Source: Monoraphidium neglectum
Taxonomy: Eukaryota; Chlorophyta; Chlorophyceae; Sphaeropleales; Selenastraceae
Reading direction: 5' to 3'
DNA length: 11,757 nucleotides
Assembly: GCF_000611645.1 (NCBI RefSeq)
Contig: NW_014011805.1
Coordinates: 1-11,757 of the forward strand
Shown here: piece by piece, positions 7,609 to 11,757 of the stretch
How the letters are laid out: each line of letters starts with the position of its first letter
How positions within the stretch are numbered: position 1 is the stretch's first letter
Made by a program: the position numbers and the translations under genes
The notes under the pieces: generated by a model
Told to the model about the DNA's origin: nothing
Seen by the model: the letters and a program-made list of their open reading frames with translations, nothing else
Databases searched by the model: none

Positions 7609-9902
7609 ATGCAGGCCCGATCGGGATCGTCATCACGGCTCCTTGATCTGCCTCAGCCAGCGCTGGAGGCGGTGGCATCGAGCTTGGGCTGCGCCGCCGC
7701 AAACGCGCGCCGCGCACACCCAGTCCTCTGCGCCGCGATCGACCGCCAGCTCCCCGCCGTCACCATCAACGCCACGAGCAGCCGTGACATCCAGGGCCTG
7801 CGCCTATCGCACCTGCCGCAACTGAGGTGGGGTTTGAGGCTGCGCCGGGCCCGCTCCTCCACTAAAGCCGTGCATCAGTACTGCATGCGCAACGACGCAT
7901 GGCGTCCGAAACGCTGACCACATGGCTGCCCCCTCCAGGGCGCGCTTCCCTGCCGCGGAGCACGTCATCATTAGGGCTTCCAAACGCTCGCCATGCACGT
8001 CAGACGACTCGTACGACTTTCCGAGCTCGTCGGACGACGATGGGGATGCCATGTCCGGTCGCGTCGCTGCGTTCGTGTCCGCATTCAACTCCCTGCCCGC
8101 GGGCGCCTGGGCGGGCGTCACAAGCGTCGAGGTGCACGCAGATGGTTACGTCTTCATCGCCCTCATGCAGCAGCTGGCGCGTGTCTGCCCGCGCCTCGCA
8201 CACGTATCCGGCATCCGTGCCGCCTGCTCGCACAGCGGCGTTCTGGTGCCTCTGCTGCCAGTGGCCGGCACCCTGCAACACCTTGACCTGGTCAATGGCC
8301 GCCCAGGTTGCATCCCGCTGGTCCCCGGCGCCGCGCGCCTGCTGGCCTCCTTTGCCAATCTGCGGTCTCTCGCGGTCACGCTCGCCGCCGGCCGCCGGGG
8401 CGGCGGCGGCCTGCCCGGGGCGCTCGGCGGCTCCTTGGCCGAGGCGGTGAGCGGCATGACCGCGCTGACGCGCCTCGATCTCGACATAGTGAGCGACGGG
8501 CACCTGGAACCCTCGGTACAGCAGGACCCAAATGTGTACCGCCTGAACCTTGGCAGCGCTCTTGCCGGGTGCAAGGAGACGCTGCAGGAGTTGCGGCTGT
8601 CGACTCGCGATCAGGAGTGAATGTGCACTTTCGCGGGCTGCATCTTGGCAGCAGTAACTCGGCTTGAGATTTGGTGGGTGGCTAGATTGGGACAGGAATT
8701 GAGCATCTATTGCCGGCTTGCATTTGCTTGCGGTCACGGAGCGAGTGATAAGGGGTGATTAGCGCTGCAGCAGCTCAAGGACAGGCAAATGTGGTGTCGG
8801 GACATGCATGCAAAGGTGCAACTGCCAGACTTCAACTCGAAGCTACTTGCTAAGCCCAGCCTCGGCGATTTTGCCTAATGTGGCCCTTGCCATCTCTCTC
8901 CGTGCATGTCTGCGCAGCTCGCGAGCGTGCCTGTCCATCGACGCCCCGCCGCTCTCGGAGGTCGCGGCGGCCCTGCCCGGCCTCATGAGCATGGACGCGT
9001 CCGAGGCGGGGACGTTTGTCATCCACGGCGACCTCCCTTGCTTCTCAGAGCTCACCGAACTCCGCGTGGATGCGCTGGTCTGCCCCCCGAACGCCGACGG
9101 CGTCGGCGATGACGGCATGGGGCTATTCCGCCTTGCACCGCGCCTGCGGAAGCTGGCGCTGGGGTCCCCGCCAAGCGACCACACGCTTCAAGGCTTGGCG
9201 GCCCACCATGCATTCCTGCAAGACGTCGAAATCGGCGGCATGCTTTTCAACGAGCGGTGCCCCAGCGAGTGCAACTCCATGCGAGCGCTGGCGTCCGTGA
9301 CTGCGCTGACGCTCACATCGGGCAACAGCTCCCGCTTGCCCTATAACCGATGCACCCAAGGCGCCCTGCTGCGCCGGGCGTCTGTGCTGCATTGGCACGC
9401 GCTCGTCATGCCCCCTGCGCTCGCGAGCTTTGTTTATGACGGCTGCTGGCCCATCCTGCTGAGCGCCGCGCTGCCGCTGCTTGCTGATGCGTTGGGGCCT
9501 ACGCTCAAGCGTCTCGAGCAGCGGGGCTGCGTCATGCCAGAGAGTGCAGACGAGGGGCGGCGCGCGGCGAGGAGCCTGGTGCTGTTTGACAGCCTAGAGC
9601 GCGTGCAGATCAAGGCGGATGAACCAACATGTGTCAAAATGGAGGGCTTGGAGGGCCTCGCGAGCCCGTTGCTGGAGATGCCGGCGCGGTTTGCGGGGCG
9701 TGCGCTGCGGTCGTTTGTGGTGCAGCTTCCAACCTCGGGCGTAGATGCGCGCATTTGGGGCCGCTGCTCGCAGATTGTGGCGGCCTCAAGGCCGCCGGTG
9801 TCTGTGCAGTTTGAGCTCTTTGGCCGGTACCCCCTGGGCCACGCACTCGACTGGACTGCCCGGTGGGGTTATCCGTGGAGCCCGGATTCTTCTTATCAAT
9901 GA
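7609..9902 (+). CDS. Degenerate F-box/LRR-like protein, tandem copy 2
   Basis: Exon 1 is 7609-7826, exon 2 begins at 7939 and exon 3 is 8918-9902. The N-terminus (LLDLPQPALEAV, then SSLGCAAANARRAHPVLCA) aligns with the F-box-like start of copy 1. An acidic Ser/Asp-rich linker (SDDSYDFPSSSDDDGD) follows, then the same irregular leucine-rich strands (TLQHLDLV, NLRSLAVTL, ALTRLDLDI, TLQELRLS, ELTELRVDAL, RLRKLALGS, SVTALTLT, TLKRLEQRG). Reading straight on, exon 2 ends at TGA 8618-8620, aligned with TGG in copy 1, while similarity continues beyond it (CTFAGC..AAVTRLE). A donor GTGAAT at 8617 that swallows the TGA is in phase with exon 3 and would give a 626-residue protein. The gene is therefore either intact with a shifted splice site or a nonsense allele. 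The C-terminus runs 24 residues past the copy 1 stop and ends SPDSSYQ. Function as for copy 1 is inferred. Confidence 0.65.
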
Positions 9903-9923
9903 TGATGTCAACATGACATCATC
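9901..9923 (+). other. Perfect hairpin overlapping the copy 2 stop codon
   Basis: Arms GATGATGTCA and TGACATCATC are exact reverse complements around a 3-nt ACA spacer. The first two bases belong to the TGA stop. The very short loop suits a cruciform or tight RNA stem. Confidence 0.85.
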
Positions 9924-9946
9924 TGGCCCTTGAGAGCGAAGGGCCA
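9924..9946 (+). other. Second perfect hairpin, directly adjacent
   Basis: Arms TGGCCCTT and AAGGGCCA are exact reverse complements around the 7-nt loop GAGAGCG. It begins on the base after the preceding hairpin. Copy 1 has a related, weaker version at 6796-6811 (CCCT/AGGG, loop AGAAAGCG), so the element was part of the ancestral 3' UTR. Confidence 0.85.
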
Positions 9947-10931
9947 CTGCACTGAGTACATTCGAGAAGTTTTAATGGGGAGATTTTTGCGTTTCCTTCT
10001 GAAATACTGAGCCAATATAACCTGCTACACTTCCCACGGTCTGGCGGAGGCGGCTGCTGAGTGGCGAATGCGTCTGTGTGTTGTAGCATGGCCTGGACGG
10101 CGCGGTCAGTTGGTCAAGTAAACAGCTGGTTAACCTGTGGCCAAAGCAAGCCTCCTGCATGCACACCTTTTGCTGGAGTAAGCTTTGGAATTTTATGTTA
10201 CCATCATTTGGACCAGCTACCCTCTTTTCGCCACTACCGGTATGTAGAAGCGAGCATCAGCAACATCAAGGGGTCACCGCAACAGCTGCCTGGAGACGGC
10301 GGCGGCGCCAAATACCAACAAGCACAGGCGCGTGACAAAGAGATGAAAGCTGACGGTGTAGATGTGAGGCAATGAGTAAGGCGCACGGCGCACATCCAGG
10401 AGACATGCCTGGCACTGCTTGGCCCTGGGGCCTTCACAAGGCACACTGTGCCTGGCAGGCGAGCCGCAGGTTCGCCCGCCTGCAGCAGCAGTTTTTGCTG
10501 GATCACATTGTCATGCATGTTATTACACACAGTGCATGTTATTGAATACAGTTGGTCACATCTTCCGTCCTCTCGCAGGTGTGTGCTTGCTCGTGGACTT
10601 GTAAAAGGGTCTGTGCGTGGGTCCAACTTTCTGCGCACGGTCTCCGCGGTCAGCAGGCGTTCATCACTACCCAGCCATTGGTGCAGCCTGGATTCGATCC
10701 ATCACAAGATTTGTGCACCTATGTACTCTAACATATACGGCTCTGCAAACCAGAATGCATCGCCGCATTGAAGGAGTCACCAGCGTGGTTGGGCATGGCT
10801 GCCTGCTGTGCTGCAGCGATGCACACCGCTGCCGTGGATTGCTTGTGCAAACGGGCAGCAACATCAGCGTTGCAACATGATCTTGTTCGTTTATAATACA
10901 CTTGTAGAATGAGCATCAGCTAGCACAAGGA
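9947..10931 (+). other. Intergenic region before the poly(A) polymerase gene
   Basis: No gene is supported on either strand; open frames of about 100 codons show no recognisable motif. The only plus-strand TGTAA is at 10600-10604, about 700 nt after the copy 2 stop, so it may or may not serve that gene. An 11-bp direct repeat TGCATGTTATT occurs at 10514-10524 and 10533-10543. Confidence 0.5.
10892..10898 (+). promoter_or_regulatory. Possible TATA-like element (TATAATA)
   Basis: This AT-rich heptamer starts 40 nt upstream of the poly(A) polymerase ATG in otherwise mixed sequence. If used as a TATA box it would leave a very short 5' UTR, so it may be incidental. Confidence 0.2.
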
Positions 10932-11757
10932 ATGGCTTTCAACAGGCCCATCTCCTTTGTGCCTCCTACTGCGCTTGATCTGAAGCAAAGCGAGCATCTA
11001 GAGCAGGTGAGAGCACGATAGTATACTGGGCGACGTCAGAGGTGCACTGATGGCGCACGGCAGAGTCCGATCTGAGCACTGCCTTCCCCTGCGGAAATAC
11101 GTGCGCAGTTTTTGAGGTCTTGCAATCTCTACGAGGATGCTGCGGAGTCGAGCTTGCGCGAAGAGGTACTGGGCAAGCTAGACGCAATCGTGAAGGACTG
11201 GGTCCGCGGCGTCACAGCGCGAAAGGGGCTGACAGACACGTATGGAGCAGAGGCCAATGCCACAATCTTTACCTTTGGGTCCTACCGGCTGGGCGTGCAC
11301 GGCCCAGGTGCGGGGAGCGGAGGCGCGCGGTCACTCCTACTGCGCTGCACCTGATGCTCGCTGCCTTTGGGGCTGCGCGGGGCGTCATGCTATGCGAAGC
11401 AGCACGAATGAACTGATAGGACAATAACGCTTTGTCCTGTAGCTGGAGCAACCTGGCACTCGAGACACGTCATGCATGGTAGCGCAGCCACGCCTGCAGG
11501 ACGCCCCCACCCCCCCACAACGACCCTCATCGCGCCGCGCCCAATCCCACCCTCCCAGGCGCCGACATCGACACGCTCTGCGTGGGACCAAACTACTGCA
11601 CGCGGGAGGCCGACTTTTTCGGCGGCGAGGACCACTGCCTGCAGCGCATGCTGGAGGTAGGCAGAACCAGCGTTGGGGTGGCTGGCCCAGGCGTGGTCAA
11701 CTTCACGCAGCCTGGTTCGTTGACTGCAGCGTGGGGGCAAGCGCGCTTGCATCAAGC
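10932..11757 (+). CDS. Canonical nuclear poly(A) polymerase, N-terminal exons (partial)
   Basis: Exons are 10932-11006, 11109-11307 and 11559-11656; intron 3 begins with GTAGGC at 11657 and runs past the window. The 124 residues form the start of the nucleotidyltransferase domain that adds mRNA poly(A) tails in the nucleus. Family signatures are [20 protein letters not shown] at the start, the helix around [16 protein letters not shown] (42-57), [15 protein letters not shown] (78-92) and [10 protein letters not shown] (93-102). Asp94 and Asp96 supply two of the three metal-binding catalytic aspartates; the third lies in a later exon outside the window. Intron phases join in frame (Gln25/Phe26 phase 0, Gly92 split in phase 1). 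The ATG at 10932 gives the N-terminus usual for plant and animal enzymes. The next conserved block (EEMEEV-type sequence) is absent from the last 100 bases, so exon 4 is not in view. Confidence 0.93.

Noticed and set aside
10234..10638. 134-codon minus-strand frame upstream of the poly(A) polymerase
   Set aside because: Its composition looks random, with scattered Cys and Pro and no motif or splice context.
10684..10700. GGATTCGATCC, resembling a tRNA T-arm
   Set aside because: No matching acceptor stem, anticodon arm or D-arm is found at the required spacing.

Overview
The window looks like nuclear DNA of a green alga (Chlorophyta, probably a Chlorella-like trebouxiophyte; this placement is inferred). 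The evidence is GC-rich coding sequence, genes split by short spliceosomal introns with donors such as GTGCG and GTGAG, the chlorophyte polyadenylation signal TGTAA, a plastid-type atypical thioredoxin and a plant/algal-type nuclear poly(A) polymerase. There is no bacterial operon structure, and I see no tRNA, rRNA or CRISPR array.

Layout. (1) About 130-3063, minus strand: one complete six-exon gene for a thioredoxin-like protein (active site CGAC, cis-proline VVPT, putative chloroplast transit peptide). It includes a 17-nt microexon and has a GC-rich 3' UTR of about 0.7 kb ending near a TGTAA signal. (2) 3064-4502: a lower-GC divergent intergenic stretch with no gene I can identify. It holds a short plus-strand ORF only 132 bp from the thioredoxin start and a nested inverted repeat. 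(3) 4503-6680 and 7609-9902, plus strand: two tandem paralogues of a degenerate F-box/leucine-rich-repeat family. They share exon layout, intron phases, a proximal 5' block and a 3' UTR hairpin. The second copy has an in-frame TGA where the first has TGG. (4) 9903-10931: intergenic, beginning with two back-to-back perfect hairpins. (5) 10932 to the window end, plus strand: the first three exons of a canonical nuclear poly(A) polymerase, cut off by the window edge.

The four genes have no evident joint function: a plastid redox protein, two members of an expanding F-box-like/LRR family, and an mRNA 3'-end-processing enzyme. The most unusual content is the microexon, the exon/intron change or nonsense mutation in the second F-box-like copy, the patchy near-identity between the copies, and the tandem hairpins after the second copy's stop codon. 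All exon models were assembled by eye from splice signals, frame continuity and paralogue or family resemblance, without transcript data.
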